From NCBI GenBank assembly GCA_013360445.1, contig JABWBP010000053.1, positions 1 through 64,000 on the forward strand: a stretch of 64,000 nt of DNA. Direction: 5' to 3'. The DNA is from Calditrichaceae bacterium (lineage in GTDB: Bacteria; Calditrichota; Calditrichia; RBG-13-44-9; J075). This document shows positions 34,678 to 44,045 of this stretch, one piece after another (the stretch's first letter is position 1; each line of letters opens with the position of its first letter). The notes under the pieces are model-generated. The model had not been told where the DNA came from. It worked only from the letters and a program-made list of their open reading frames with translations, and did not search any database. The translations under genes and the position numbers were made by a program.

Positions 34678-35527
34678 TATTCAAATATTTCCCCACGGAC
34701 AGGTAACTGCCGATAAATCCCAACAGGATACCCGTTATCACCAACCCGGCCAGGTAGAGCCAGGGAACCGCCAAACCGGGCAGGAACAAGTAGCGCACCA
34801 GGTCCCCGGCCAGCCACAGCAGCCCGGCCGCCAGCAGGCCGCCGATCATTCCTTGCAAAACCCCTTCGAATATGAACGGCGCTTTGATAAAAGCATCGGT
34901 GGCGCCCACCAGCCTCATAATTTCGATCACCCGCTGCCGGGAATGAATGGCCAGGCGAATGGTATTGAAAATCAGCAGGGTGGAGATGATAAAAATGGCC
35001 GCTCCCAGCCCTGCGGCAATTACAATCCCCAGCAGGAAATATTTGTCGAGCAGGCGAATCAAATTCTCCGGGTACACTACCTCATCCACGGCCTTTAAGG
35101 CCTCGATCCGGCGCACCACCGCCTGAATGGCCTCCGGGCGGGAGCGGCCGGTCTTCAACATCACCCGGAAAGAGGGCGGCAGGGGGTTGGATTCCAGCAC
35201 CGCCACCAGGTCTTTGCCGAAATCCTTTTCGAATTCTTGCAACGCAGCCCGGGGGGAGATGTATTCGGCGGATTGTACGGCCTCGATTCCCTCGATTTCG
35301 CTTTTCAGGGTTTGGAAATCGCTTTCGCCCAGGGAGGGATCGACAAATACTTCTAAGCGAATCTGGTAAAAAACCCGCTGAAAGGAGTCGGAGAGGTTCT
35401 GCGCCACCAGGCCGAACAGGCCCAGGAGCGCCAGGGCAAGGGTGATGGTGGCCAGCGTGATGGTCACGGCTAAGCGCGCCCGCCGGAAACCGGCAAAACC
35501 TTCTTTGAGCAGAAAAAGGAGTTTCAT
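34673..35527 (-). CDS. ftsX: Cell division permease FtsX
   Basis: 284 residues with four membrane segments and a large periplasmic domain between the first and second (LEVFVDPSLGESDF ... EYISPRAALQEF), the FtsX layout. With FtsE it forms an ABC-like complex that signals to cell-wall hydrolases at the division site. Motifs such as VIEIMRLVGATDAFIKAPF in the C-terminal FtsX/MacB-type domain are present. It lies 37 bases after ftsE. The stop codon comes from a repeat unit, so the last residues (KYLNT) may be altered from the ancestral protein. Confidence 0.94.
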   Translation of the reverse strand: MKLLFLLKEGFAGFRRARLAVTITLATITLALALLGLFGLVAQNLSDSFQRVFYQIRLEVFVDPSLGESDFQTLKSEIEGIEAVQSAEYISPRAALQEFEKDFGKDLVAVLESNPLPPSFRVMLKTGRSRPEAIQAVVRRIEALKAVDEVVYPENLIRLLDKYFLLGIVIAAGLGAAIFIISTLLIFNTIRLAIHSRQRVIEIMRLVGATDAFIKAPFIFEGVLQGMIGGLLAAGLLWLAGDLVRYLFLPGLAVPWLYLAGLVITGILLGFIGSYLSVGKYLNT

Positions 35528-35564
35528 GGAGTGTCGAAATGTTACCGTGTTCCGTAACGGGGCA

Positions 35565-36227
35565 TCAGGGCGCTTCCCCCGCGGTAATTTTTCCGTTTTC
35601 CACCAGCAGGGTGCGGTGCGGAAACTGGCGGATCAGCCCGTAATTGTGGGTGGCCATCAACACCGCGGTGCCGCTGCGATTGATGCTCTCCAACAGGGCT
35701 AAAATTTCCGTGGAAACCTGCGGATCGAGGTTGCCGGTCGGCTCATCGGCCAGCAAAATGAACGGTTCGTTGACCAGCGCCCGGGCAATCGCGGCGCGCT
35801 GCTGCTCCCCGCCGGAAAGATGGTGGGGCATCTGGTAGCGTTTATGATTCAAACCCACCCGGCTTAGCGCGGAGAGCGCCCGCGCCCGGATGGTTCGCTT
35901 GGGCGCCCCGATCACCTGGAGCGCAAAGGCCACGTTGTCGAATACGGTGCGATCCGGCAGCAGCTTAAAATCCTGAAAAACCACCCCCACTCTTCGCCGC
36001 AGAAAGGGAATTTCCTTACGCCGGATGGTGGAAGAGCTATAACGATCTACGATCACGTTCCCTTTGGCGGGAAAGAGATCCATATAAATGAGGCGCATGA
36101 GGGTGGTTTTGCCGGCCCCGGTCTTACCGATCAGGTACACGAACTCCCCTTTGGTGATTTGCAGGCTGATATCGTTCAGCACCGGGCGGTTATCGATTTT
36201 TACGGAAACGTTGAAAAGCTCGATCAT
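35565..36227 (-). CDS. ftsE: Cell division ATP-binding protein FtsE
   Basis: 220 residues, the ABC ATPase of the FtsEX complex. Walker A is GKTGAGKTTLM, the Q-loop is VVFQDFKLLPDRTV, the signature is HLSGGEQQR, Walker B is FILLADEPTGNLD and the switch histidine is in ATHNYG. The order ftsE-ftsX on one strand is the usual one. A word-repeat hairpin lies directly upstream of its start codon, in the leader of the message. Confidence 0.95.
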   Translation of the reverse strand: MIELFNVSVKIDNRPVLNDISLQITKGEFVYLIGKTGAGKTTLMRLIYMDLFPAKGNVIVDRYSSSTIRRKEIPFLRRRVGVVFQDFKLLPDRTVFDNVAFALQVIGAPKRTIRARALSALSRVGLNHKRYQMPHHLSGGEQQRAAIARALVNEPFILLADEPTGNLDPQVSTEILALLESINRSGTAVLMATHNYGLIRQFPHRTLLVENGKITAGEAP

Positions 36228-36235
36228 GGCTTTTT

Positions 36236-36318
36236 GTGTTCCGGTGTTTTAGTCTTCGGGTGTTATAGCGCTCGAGTAAGGTTGTTAAAACACTATAACA
36301 CCGGAACACTAAAACACG
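36236..36318. repeat. Word-repeat inverted repeat, GTGTTTTAG family
   Basis: The left arm GTGTTCCGGTGTTTTAG pairs with CTATAACACCGGAACAC in the right arm. It sits just upstream of the ftsE start codon and just after the stop of the methyltransferase gene. Confidence 0.85.
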
Positions 36319-36327
36319 ATTTAACCC

Positions 36328-37128
36328 TCAGCTTTTTTTCAATACAAAATGCGCCCGGCCGCTGCGGGGCGTGGCGCGGCGGAAAGAGAATTCCCCGTAG
36401 ATGTTGCGAATCTCGAAATGGGTGTGCTCCAGAATAATCGCTTCAATTTCGTCGAAATCATAGATCCGCTGGCGGTGCTCTTCTTGAAAAATGCCCTCTT
36501 CGGAGTACACCCGAATCCAGTTGAATTGCATTTTTTCGGCAACGTCATAACGGCTTTCCCGGTAATACGCGCAGGTTTCGCTCAACACGTCGCTGTCGCG
36601 GTAGTTATGGAAGTAGTGCCGGCAATTCACCTCGCTGACCAGGTCGAAGATGAACAGGCCGGGAGTTCTCAAATTCTCGAAAATACGAATCAGGGCGCGG
36701 GCGACCGAAGCAGTATCCAGCAGGTAGTTCATGGTATCGTACAGGCAGGTGAAAACCTGGTACGCCCCGGCCGGCACCCCCGGCAGCTCCGGCAAAGCGC
36801 TTTGGTAAAACTGTGACCGGCCCAGGCGCTCGCGGGCGACTTTTAGCATGTGCGGGGAGGGATCGCATCCGTCGCCCAACTGGCCTCTTCGCTCCGCTTC
36901 CTCTAAAAAGCGCCCGGTTCCGCAGCCGATATCCAGCAGCTCCCGCCCCGGCCACAAATATTCCTTTTTCAGAATGGCGATGACGTAATCCGCCCACTGG
37001 CGGTAATTCACGTGCGCCATCATCCGGTCGTACACTTTTGCCAGCTCGCTATAGGGCGGGGTTTCCCGGATAGGCCCATTTTGGGGGGGAGTGAAGTTCA
37101 TGCTTGCCAGTTTTATGGTGTTTTCCAA
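36328..37128 (-). CDS. SAM-dependent class I methyltransferase
   Basis: 266 residues from a TTG at 37128 with AAGGTG upstream; ATG at 37101 is the alternative. Motif I is ELLDIGCGTGRFLEEAERRG and a later acidic motif is FDLVSEV. The order of motifs and length fit small-molecule or polyketide-type methyltransferases (Methyltransf_25 class). The substrate cannot be inferred. Flanked on both sides by GTGTTTTAG-family hairpins. Confidence 0.85.
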   Translation of the reverse strand: MENTIKLASMNFTPPQNGPIRETPPYSELAKVYDRMMAHVNYRQWADYVIAILKKEYLWPGRELLDIGCGTGRFLEEAERRGQLGDGCDPSPHMLKVARERLGRSQFYQSALPELPGVPAGAYQVFTCLYDTMNYLLDTASVARALIRIFENLRTPGLFIFDLVSEVNCRHYFHNYRDSDVLSETCAYYRESRYDVAEKMQFNWIRVYSEEGIFQEEHRQRIYDFDEIEAIILEHTHFEIRNIYGEFSFRRATPRSGRAHFVLKKS

Positions 37129-37162
37129 AGAAACACCTTTCCGAAGGAATCTACGATAAGCG

Positions 37163-37267
37163 CGAGTGTTATAGTGTTTGAGTGTTATAGTGTTTTGGTG
37201 TTTTAGAGCCTATCCGAAAATACTAAAATACTAAAACACCAAAACACCTGAACACTATAACACTCGA
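37163..37267. repeat. Word-repeat inverted repeat, GTGTTTTAG family, near-perfect
   Basis: The left arm CGAGTGTTATAGTGTT continues through GTGTTTTGGTGTTTTAG, and the right arm CTAAAACACCAAAACAC ends AACACTATAACACTCG. The unpaired centre is only about 20 bases. It lies between icd and the methyltransferase gene. Confidence 0.92.
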
Positions 37268-37279
37268 CACCATACAGTT

Positions 37280-38521
37280 TTAGAAGTTGTCGATAATCGA
37301 CCGGGCAAATTCGGAAGATTTAAGGGGCTTTACATTCCCTTCCATCTGCCGGGCCAGGTCGTAAGTGACCCGTTTTTGTAAAATCGATTTTTCCAGGGCG
37401 GCCTCGATAATGCTGCCGACTTCGTTCCAGCCTAAGTACTGGAACATCAGCACCCCGGAGAGCATCAGGGAGGCGGGATTGACTTTATCCTGCCCGGCGT
37501 ATTTGGGAGCGGTACCGTGGGTGGCCTCGAATACCCCCATCACGTCGCCGATGTTCGCCCCGGGGGCCATTCCCAGCCCGCCCACCTGGGCGGCGCAGGC
37601 GTCGCTGATGTAATCGCCGTTCAAATTCGGGGTAGCGATGATGTCGTATTCGTCGGTGCGGGTGAGGATTTGTTGCAGCATGTTATCGGCGATGCGGTCC
37701 ATGATCACCTTCTTGCCCGTGGGAACCTTGCCGTCGTACTTGCTCCACAGTTCTTCTTCCGAAACCAGGTGGTCGCCGTATTCTTCCCGGGCCAGCTCGT
37801 ATCCCCAATCTTTAAAAGCGCCCTCGGTAAATTTCATGATATTGCCCTTGTGCATCAGGGTAATGTTGCGGCGATTTTGTTTCAGCAGGTAGTCGATGCC
37901 TTTGCGTATCAGGCGCTTGCTGGCCGTTTCGCTGATCGGTTTGATGCCGATGCCGGAATCCAGCGCAATATTAGCGCCTAATTCTTTGATAAGGTAGTCG
38001 ATCAATTTCCGGGCTTCCGGGGTTCCCTTTTTATATTCGATCCCGGCGTACACGTCCTCGGTATTCTCCCGGAATACCACCACGTTCATCTTCTCCGGAA
38101 AGCGCACCGGGCTGGGAACGCCTTTGTAGTATTTCACCGGGCGGATGCAAGCGTAGAGATTCAAAATCTGGCGAATGGCCACGTTCAGGCTGCGGAAACC
38201 GCCGCCCACCGGGGTGGTCAACGGCCCCTTGATGGCGATGGTGTACTGGCGGATCGCTTCGATGGTCTCGTTGGGCAGCCATTCGTTATAAAGTTTCTGG
38301 GCTTTTTCCCCGGCGTAGATCTCCATCCAGGCGACCTGGCGCTTGCCGCCATAGGCTTTTTTTACCGCTGCGTCGAACACCATTTGTGAGGCCGGCCAGA
38401 TGTCTATCCCGATGCCGTCGCCCTCGATGAACGGGATAATGGGCTTATCGGGAACGCTGTACTGGTTCCCCTGCACTTTAACAGGTTCTCCCCAATTCGG
38501 AATCTGAACATGTTTGAACAT
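37280..38521 (-). CDS. icd: NADP-dependent isocitrate dehydrogenase
   Basis: Oxidatively decarboxylates isocitrate to 2-oxoglutarate in the TCA cycle. 413 residues, the normal bacterial homodimeric type. Substrate-binding SLNVAIRQ (SxNxxxR) and [12 protein letters not shown] are present, with the metal-binding Asp residues in [16 protein letters not shown] and the coenzyme region [18 protein letters not shown]. The ATG at 38521 follows GGAGAAG. Single gene, with a hairpin downstream. Confidence 0.96.
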   Translation of the reverse strand: MFKHVQIPNWGEPVKVQGNQYSVPDKPIIPFIEGDGIGIDIWPASQMVFDAAVKKAYGGKRQVAWMEIYAGEKAQKLYNEWLPNETIEAIRQYTIAIKGPLTTPVGGGFRSLNVAIRQILNLYACIRPVKYYKGVPSPVRFPEKMNVVVFRENTEDVYAGIEYKKGTPEARKLIDYLIKELGANIALDSGIGIKPISETASKRLIRKGIDYLLKQNRRNITLMHKGNIMKFTEGAFKDWGYELAREEYGDHLVSEEELWSKYDGKVPTGKKVIMDRIADNMLQQILTRTDEYDIIATPNLNGDYISDACAAQVGGLGMAPGANIGDVMGVFEATHGTAPKYAGQDKVNPASLMLSGVLMFQYLGWNEVGSIIEAALEKSILQKRVTYDLARQMEGNVKPLKSSEFARSIIDNF

Positions 38522-38579
38522 AGGCTTCTCCTGAGTCGTTTTTTGATTTGGTGTTGATAGTATCTATCCATTAACCGCT

Positions 38580-38640
38580 TACTTCCCACTTCTCACCCTT
38601 CGTCAAGCTCAGGGCAGGCTTTTTTACTTTTTACTTCTCA
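38580..38640. repeat. Composite word repeats between icd and the FmdB gene
   Basis: Two CACTTCTCACCC / TACTTCTCACTC-type words flank an inserted CCCTTCGTCAAGCTCAGGGC palindromic phrase. The stop codon of the FmdB gene (38638-38640) is at its edge. Confidence 0.6.
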
Positions 38641-38916
38641 CTCTTTCGCGCCGCCTTTTTCGCTGCTCCCGGAACTCTCGCTCTTGCTGGCGCCGGCGGC
38701 GGTTTTGGAAGCGCCGTTTTTTTTCTCTTTTGTATCGTTTTTGTAATCGGTGATATAAAATCCCGATCCTTTGAAGATCAGCCCGCTGCCGCCGGTGATC
38801 AGGCGCTGCAGTTCCCCGCTGCACTTTGGACAAATAGCCAGGGGTTCATCGATGACGCTCTGGAATTCCTCGAAACGATGACCGCAATTTTTGCAACGAT
38901 AATCATAAGTCGGCAT
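38638..38916 (-). CDS. FmdB-family zinc-ribbon protein
   Basis: 92 residues. It starts MPTYDYRCKNCGHRFE with the first Cys pair and has CPKC as the second, the zinc ribbon of the FmdB/CxxC_CXXC_SSSS family. The tail is a long Ser/Gly/Lys-rich disordered stretch typical of this family. ACAGGAG precedes the ATG at 38916. Role unknown (putative regulatory). Confidence 0.9.
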   Translation of the reverse strand: MPTYDYRCKNCGHRFEEFQSVIDEPLAICPKCSGELQRLITGGSGLIFKGSGFYITDYKNDTKEKKNGASKTAAGASKSESSGSSEKGGAKE

Positions 38917-39184
38917 AGTGTTTCTCCTGTACTCATCATTCTGATTCAATTTCAAAATGGTTGAAAAATTTAATCATTTTTTGTAGCTAAACAAAAACCA
39001 ATCTTTATTTGCTGGCGGCACAACAGAGAAGGCTGCAATTCGATCGCTGCTTTTGTTCGGAAAAACATCGGACAACTTGCTAAACGGGGAAATTAACCTT
39101 GTCGAGAAAAATATTTCCGATGTCATTTTTATTTTTTACATTTCGATGCCGTTGAAAGCGCCATATAAATCAGGGGCCGCAAGC

Positions 39185-39457
39185 ATGGATGAAGCCGTGG
39201 AATATCCCATCGACGGGGTGTTGGATTTGCACACCTTCCATCCCCGGGAGATAAAGGATTTGCTGCCGGAATATATTCATGCCTGCCGGGCAAAAGGGAT
39301 TTATCAGCTACGCATTATTCACGGAAAGGGAAAAGGGGTTCTGCGCCGCCTGGTTCACGGGGTGCTGGATACCCTGCCGGAAGTCGAAGAATACTGGCAG
39401 GAGGGCGGCGCCGGCTCCTGGGGCGCAACCGTCGCGCGATTGAAGAGGATGGAATAG
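39185..39457 (+). CDS. Small MutS-related (Smr) domain protein
   Basis: 90 residues from ATG 39185, with AGGGG upstream; ATG 39146 is also possible. A stand-alone Smr domain: DLHTFHPREIKDLLPEYI gives the LDxH motif and RIIHGKGKGVLRR the HGxG motif, which in other Smr proteins act in nicking or RNA cleavage. Proteins of this type have been tied to recombination suppression and ribosome rescue; which applies here is unknown. Confidence 0.92.
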   Translation: MDEAVEYPIDGVLDLHTFHPREIKDLLPEYIHACRAKGIYQLRIIHGKGKGVLRRLVHGVLDTLPEVEEYWQEGGAGSWGATVARLKRME

Positions 39458-39488
39458 CTTTCAGCAGTATATTTGCTAAATTGAAGCC

Positions 39489-39836
39489 ATGAAAGTAATC
39501 GCCGCCAGTCTCGATATGATGCTCGCTTCCGCGGAGCATTTACAACAGGTGAGCAGGAAGGACCTGCGCCGGGGAGACCGGCTGCTGGTCTTTACCCGGA
39601 ATTCCTGTTATTCACTGCTGCTGCTGGAAGATGGCGATTTCCTGGTCTCCGGGGGATGGTTCGACCGCCATCGCCGGTCGCCGGTAAAAACCACCGTGGC
39701 CGGCTGCAGTTGGGGCGGCAGCGTTATCAAGGTAGATATTGTGGCGGCCTGCGGTCTTTCCCTTGAATTCGGCAACCGCCTGGTTACCAGCGCGATCCAG
39801 AGGATCGTGATCTTCAAACATGGCTGCTCGAATTAA
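39489..39836 (+). CDS. Conserved-looking hypothetical protein
   Basis: 115 residues, soluble, mostly beta (LVFTRNSCYSLLLLEDGDFLVSGG ... IKVDIVAACGLSLEFG). Not recognised; no membrane segment or catalytic motif. It follows the Smr gene by 31 bases on the same strand. Confidence 0.6.
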   Translation: MKVIAASLDMMLASAEHLQQVSRKDLRRGDRLLVFTRNSCYSLLLLEDGDFLVSGGWFDRHRRSPVKTTVAGCSWGGSVIKVDIVAACGLSLEFGNRLVTSAIQRIVIFKHGCSN

Positions 39837-39875
39837 TCCCGGCCGCTTTCCCCAACCCTTTCAAAGGAGAATCCC

Positions 39876-40841
39876 ATGCCGCCGCGCACCCGCAGAATCC
39901 TTGCCGCAAGCCTGGTGGTACTTTCACTCTTCATTCCCCTTTTCCTGGCCGCCCAGGACAGCAACATCAAATATCCGGTAGAAGAGATCGAAAAAATGCT
40001 CGCCAGCGACCCGGCAGAGCTTTCCATCCCCCGGGATATTCGCTTCAAAGGAGATAAAGCCAAAACCGCGATCTTGAAACGGGCAGACGGTTTCTTCCTG
40101 CGGGTGAAATTCAAAAAAGCGGCCCGCGGCGGGGAGGATTACAACAACCAGCCCCGCTATGAATTGGCGGCGTACCGCCTGCAAAAACTCTTCCTGGAGG
40201 CGCATGAATACGTGGTTCCCCCCACCGCCGGGCGCGGTTTTCCGTTAGAGGATTACCGGAAAATCGAAGACAACGCTCAGCCCACTTTCAAAAATACTTC
40301 CGCGGTATATTGCCTGCTGCAATATTGGCTGGAGAATGTCAGCAGCAAACCGGTTTTCGATGCGCAGCGCTTCGATTCCGACTCCCTTTACGCCCGGCAC
40401 ATCGGCAATTTGAATATTTTTACCTACCTGATCCGCCACAGCGACTCCAACGTGGGCAATTTCCTGATTTCTTCGGATTCGGCGAATCCCCGGGTCTTCG
40501 CCGTGGACAATGAAATGGCCTTCGGCAATATTACCAGCGAGCGCGGCTACGAGTGGCGCAGCCTGGTGGTCAAGCGCTTTCCGCGAAAGAGCGTGGAGCG
40601 CTTGCGGAAAATCAGCGTGGAGGATTTGACCCGCGCCCTGGGAGTGGCGGCGCAGTATGAGATTCGCGAGGGGCAGTTGATTCCGCAGGAGCCGGGGGAA
40701 AATCTCGATGAGAACGCCGGGGTGCGCCAGTCCGGCCGTACCATCCAACTCGGATTGACCGCCAAAGAGATCAGGGGGGTGTACGAACGTTTAGGGGAAT
40801 TTCTGCGAATGGCAGACGCCGGGAAAGTGGAGGTTTATTAG
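39876..40841 (+). CDS. Secreted protein with HipA/PI3K-like (Fam20-type) kinase motifs
   Basis: 321 residues. The signal peptide is clear (LVVLSLFIPLFLAAQ). The mature part shows a kinase-like pattern: Lys79 in FLRVKFKK, Glu96 in YELAAYRLQKLF, then RHSDSNVGNFLIS (H188, D190, N192, N195) and FAVDNEMAFG (D211). Together these match the catalytic loop and metal-binding Asp of HipA/PI3-kinase/Fam20-like folds. Export outside the cytoplasm recalls secreted kinases such as Fam20C. No family was confirmed; the assignment rests on motif spacing alone. It is convergent with the esterase gene. Confidence 0.6.
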   Translation: MPPRTRRILAASLVVLSLFIPLFLAAQDSNIKYPVEEIEKMLASDPAELSIPRDIRFKGDKAKTAILKRADGFFLRVKFKKAARGGEDYNNQPRYELAAYRLQKLFLEAHEYVVPPTAGRGFPLEDYRKIEDNAQPTFKNTSAVYCLLQYWLENVSSKPVFDAQRFDSDSLYARHIGNLNIFTYLIRHSDSNVGNFLISSDSANPRVFAVDNEMAFGNITSERGYEWRSLVVKRFPRKSVERLRKISVEDLTRALGVAAQYEIREGQLIPQEPGENLDENAGVRQSGRTIQLGLTAKEIRGVYERLGEFLRMADAGKVEVY

Positions 40842-40866
40842 TGTGAATCCGGGGTTAGACTCCGGG

Positions 40867-41508
40867 TTAAATTTGCAGAAAGTGGCGGGTATATTCCCAA
40901 ATCGTTTCCACTTCCCCAATCATCTGGTGGTCGGCGTTTAGCAGCAGCAGCCGGGCGGGGGGATGGGTTTGCAGATACTCCACGCTCAATCGGTAATCCA
41001 CCGCTTCATCATTGACGCCGTGCATCAGCAGGGCGGGAAGCTGCCGCCGCAATTCCAGCCGGTCGTACTGTTGAGCCTCTTCCAGAATATAGTAGTGCAG
41101 GCGGCGGTGCTCCCGGTAGGCGTGGTGATACACTTTCAGGTAGCCTTCCTCTCTCCATTTCTGCAGCATCGTTTTATCCATGCGGGCCAGGTAGCGGGCG
41201 GCAAATTGAAACGCCGGGGCGAGCAGTACCATTTGCTTCACCCGCAGGTTTTCTTCCGCAAATAACGCCGCTAAATACCCGCCCATGCTGGAGCCCAGCA
41301 AGGCCAATTCGCCGGGAAGCGACTCCGCCAGTTCACGAATGATGTTTAGCTGGCCGGAGAGGGTCAGATGCTCGAAGTCGCCGCCATTCAAATCCGGGGT
41401 GTGCAACGCCAGCCCCTGTGCGGCGAACTTCTCCCGCAAATACGATCCCTTGTAAGAATTCGCCCCGGAGAGGAAGCCGTGGAGATAGAGGTAGTGCATT
41501 TTTTCCAT
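40867..41508 (-). CDS. YqiA/YcfP-like alpha/beta-hydrolase esterase
   Basis: 213 residues from ATG 41508. The start HYLYLHGFLSGANSYKG is typical of the YqiA group. The nucleophile elbow is LLGSSMGGYLAALF (Ser), with a probable Asp in GVNDEAVD and His in NADHQMIGE completing the triad. Cytoplasmic carboxylesterase; substrate unknown. Confidence 0.88.
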   Translation of the reverse strand: MEKMHYLYLHGFLSGANSYKGSYLREKFAAQGLALHTPDLNGGDFEHLTLSGQLNIIRELAESLPGELALLGSSMGGYLAALFAEENLRVKQMVLLAPAFQFAARYLARMDKTMLQKWREEGYLKVYHHAYREHRRLHYYILEEAQQYDRLELRRQLPALLMHGVNDEAVDYRLSVEYLQTHPPARLLLLNADHQMIGEVETIWEYTRHFLQI

Positions 41509-41982
41509 TGTTGCGATCCGTCGGCGAATTGGTCGAGAAACTGACTGACCAATATCTGGCGGGTGAATATATTCATTTTGTGCCAAAAACCCTATGGCAA
41601 AGAAATATCCTGTAATTCTGACGGAGAAAGAGCGGAAGACGTTGAAAGCATTTGGCCCGACGATCAGGCAAAACGGGCAGGCGGCCGTAGCAGTGCCAGG
41701 GCGCAGCGGTAGATTACCACTCACCCGCCGCCACTCACCCGCCGCCATCTCTTTATCACCCGCACTCCATTCCCCCGGGGTAACCATTCATCCTGCCGGC
41801 GGCTCGCCGCAAATCCCGCTCTTTCATTTTTCCCGAAAGTTTTATACATTCTTTACGAAATAAAGATAAGCGGCCGCCAGGGAAGGCGGCGTTTTGAAGA
41901 TGCTTCTCGCTGCGAGAAGAATCTTGCGCCGGGAAAGGAAATCCATTGCACCAGGCAGTTTCCGGGTTTAATTTAGGCCAAA
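41509..41982. other. Spacer with transposase remnant and short repeats
   Basis: No intact gene. It contains an IS630-like N-terminal scrap (41594-41660), two direct 14-base copies of CACTCACCCGCCGC (41719-41746), and a small hairpin near 41900 (CTTCTCGC ... GCGAGAAG). Confidence 0.6.
41594..41660 (+). pseudogene. Remnant of an IS630-type transposase N-terminus
   Basis: The ATG at 41594 begins AKKYPVILTEKERKTLKAF, which resembles the first helices of IS630-family transposases; the sequence then degenerates. No terminal inverted repeats are found. Confidence 0.4.
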
Positions 41983-43143
41983 ATGATCGAGGATAGCTTG
42001 GAAAACTTTGGGCTGCATGACAAGATCGAGATTTACAACCGCGAATTCCACATTCACACCGGGGCGCTGATCGAGCACCGCAAAATCATTTCGGAAGTGT
42101 TCGAGAAAGGAATGTTCCTGATCTCCCGGGAACACCCGGTGGACCTGCGCCGCGAGGTTGCGCAGGTGGACTATGACTTCTTGAACGCCATCACCGAAAA
42201 ATTCCATCAAAGCGTCATCGCGGAGCTGGAGGCGGTTTACCAGATCGAAGCGAAGCTCAAGCGCTACCGCCATCCCAAATCCCATTACTACCTCGGCATC
42301 CTCTTCCTCAAAAAAAATCTCTACCCCGAGGCGATCAGCCAGTTCAAAACCGCCCTGGAGCAGGACGGCAATTTTATGAAAGCCTATATGGGGCTGGGGG
42401 TCAGCTACCTGAAATCCCGCAAATTCATTCCCGCCCTGAAAGTTTTTCAAAAAGCCATGAGCACCAACGAGAAGTATCCCGATTTTCTGAACTACTACGG
42501 GCTGGCCTACCTGTTCCTGGATGACTTCGACCATTCCATCTCGATGTTCAAAGAAGCGATCCGGCTCAATCCCAATTACGTGGAAGCGCAGTTCAACTTA
42601 GGGGTTTCGCTGTATAAATCCGCCCTGCAGGGGGCAAAAGACCCGGAAGCGGTGGCGGTGCCGGCGCGGGTATCCATTTACCTGAAGCAGGTGCGGGATA
42701 TTCCCAAGTACCGCATTCCCCACTGGCAGAAAGAGTTCAACCAGTTGCTGGAGCTGCTCAAAGACAACAATCACAAAATGATCCTGCCGCAGTTGGAACA
42801 ATTCCAACTGCGGCTGGTGGACGTGCTCTCCGACCGGGAGAAGATCTACGAATTCTACCTGCGCTTTTTATTCGGCGGAAAAGAGCTGAGCCTGGAAACC
42901 ATCGAAAAATACGAGCAGTATTTTTTCTCCAGCAGCGATGAGCACACCCACTATCCGGATTACTGGAACGATTTGGGCACTTTCCACTTGATCAAAAGCC
43001 GCGGTCTCTATCTCAAAGCGATGGCCGACTTCGAGAAAGCCATCGCCTTAGCGCCCACGTTCGAAGACGCCCAGCACAACCTGAAAATGGTGAAGAGCCA
43101 CGACAAAGGCTTTTTGATCCTGCTGCGGGCGATTTTGAAATAA
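41983..43143 (+). CDS. Tetratricopeptide-repeat protein
   Basis: 386 residues, soluble and helical. Residues about 95-215 carry TPRs (AISQFKTALEQDGNFMKAYMGLG, ALKVFQKAMSTN, SISMFKEAIRLNPNYVEAQFNLG), and a last TPR lies near the C-terminus (AMADFEKAIALAPTFEDAQHNL). The first 90 residues are helical without a clear family. A scaffold role is plausible; the partner is unknown. Confidence 0.85.
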   Translation: MIEDSLENFGLHDKIEIYNREFHIHTGALIEHRKIISEVFEKGMFLISREHPVDLRREVAQVDYDFLNAITEKFHQSVIAELEAVYQIEAKLKRYRHPKSHYYLGILFLKKNLYPEAISQFKTALEQDGNFMKAYMGLGVSYLKSRKFIPALKVFQKAMSTNEKYPDFLNYYGLAYLFLDDFDHSISMFKEAIRLNPNYVEAQFNLGVSLYKSALQGAKDPEAVAVPARVSIYLKQVRDIPKYRIPHWQKEFNQLLELLKDNNHKMILPQLEQFQLRLVDVLSDREKIYEFYLRFLFGGKELSLETIEKYEQYFFSSSDEHTHYPDYWNDLGTFHLIKSRGLYLKAMADFEKAIALAPTFEDAQHNLKMVKSHDKGFLILLRAILK

Positions 43144-43273
43144 GGGATATTGGCCGGGAAGATATAACCACACCTTTTTCTACAAGTAAATGGTTCACTA
43201 TAAAACCGAAAAAATCACCGCAAGAGTAAACGCATGATAGCCTTATCTTCGGCATCGTTGAGGATTTAGTATT

Positions 43274-43528
43274 ATGACTATTATTAAAATTAAAGCTGAT
43301 GATGAAATTGTTGCAGCATTAACGCAAATCGCTAAAAGCAAAGTAACGACTATAGAAGCTTTGGTAAATGAGGCGCTGCTGAACTATTTACAATTAGAAT
43401 CGCCCCGGCCAAAATCATATTCTTTTATTGGGATTGGCCATAGTGGTAAAGGAAATATTTCAACACAAGTGGAAGAAACTTTAAAAAGAGCAGCCAATAA
43501 ACGTGAAGGATGGAGCCTTCCTCAATGA
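43274..43528 (+). CDS. Ribbon-helix-helix antitoxin-like protein
   Basis: 84 residues. The N-terminal strand IIKIKADDEIVAAL and helices (ALVNEALLNYLQLE) fit a ribbon-helix-helix fold, and the C-terminal KREGWSLPQ could bind a toxin. Its stop overlaps the PIN gene start as ATGA. Composition is AT-rich, unlike neighbours. Confidence 0.75.
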   Translation: MTIIKIKADDEIVAALTQIAKSKVTTIEALVNEALLNYLQLESPRPKSYSFIGIGHSGKGNISTQVEETLKRAANKREGWSLPQ

Positions 43529-43943
43529 GTGGATTGTTGGATACTGGATTTTTACTGGCGGTTTTAGATGCCGACGACGAATCCATGATGATTGCTCAAA
43601 GGCCTTATTGCCTGAACCTGCTCCACTTTTACCTGATGTAGTGTTGCCTGAACTTGCTTATATGGTGTTACGTGAATTGGGGTATTCAGTATTAACCGAT
43701 TTTCTGAGATCAATTCATAAAGGTGAATTAACGATAGCAAGGACAAATCTTGATGACCTTGTTCGAACTAGCGAAATTTTGGAGAAATATGCTGATGACC
43801 AGGTAGATTTTGTAGATTGTGCTATTGCAGCAATGGCTGAGCGATTAAATATTCAACGTATTCTGACAGTTGATCACCGTCATTTTCGAATATTCCGTCC
43901 AAAACACTGTAAGTATTTCATAATTATTCCGGAATCCATTTAA
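43525..43943 (+). pseudogene. PIN-domain toxin gene broken by a frameshift
   Basis: From ATG 43525 the frame reads SGLLDTGFLLAVLDADDES and then leaves the PIN frame. The rest (HDDCSKALLP ... VVLPELAYMVL ... VDFVDCAIAAMAERL, ILTVDHRHFRIF) lies in another frame. One extra C after GAATCC near 43583 would join the two, so a single-base loss in a short C run is the likely cause. The antitoxin upstream is intact. A sequencing error could give the same picture. Confidence 0.8.
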
Positions 43944-44045
43944 TCCCCTCGCCGGCGGAGGAAAAATAGAGAAATCCTCTATGTGAAGAGACGTCTCCGC
44001 ATCGAATCGCCGCCTCATGCATCTCAATTGCAGCGTTAATCCCCC

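Noticed and set aside
41418-41615. Plus-strand 65-codon frame containing GELVEKLTDQYLAGEY
   Set aside because: Overlaps the esterase gene start and has no start context; possibly a scrap but not supportable.
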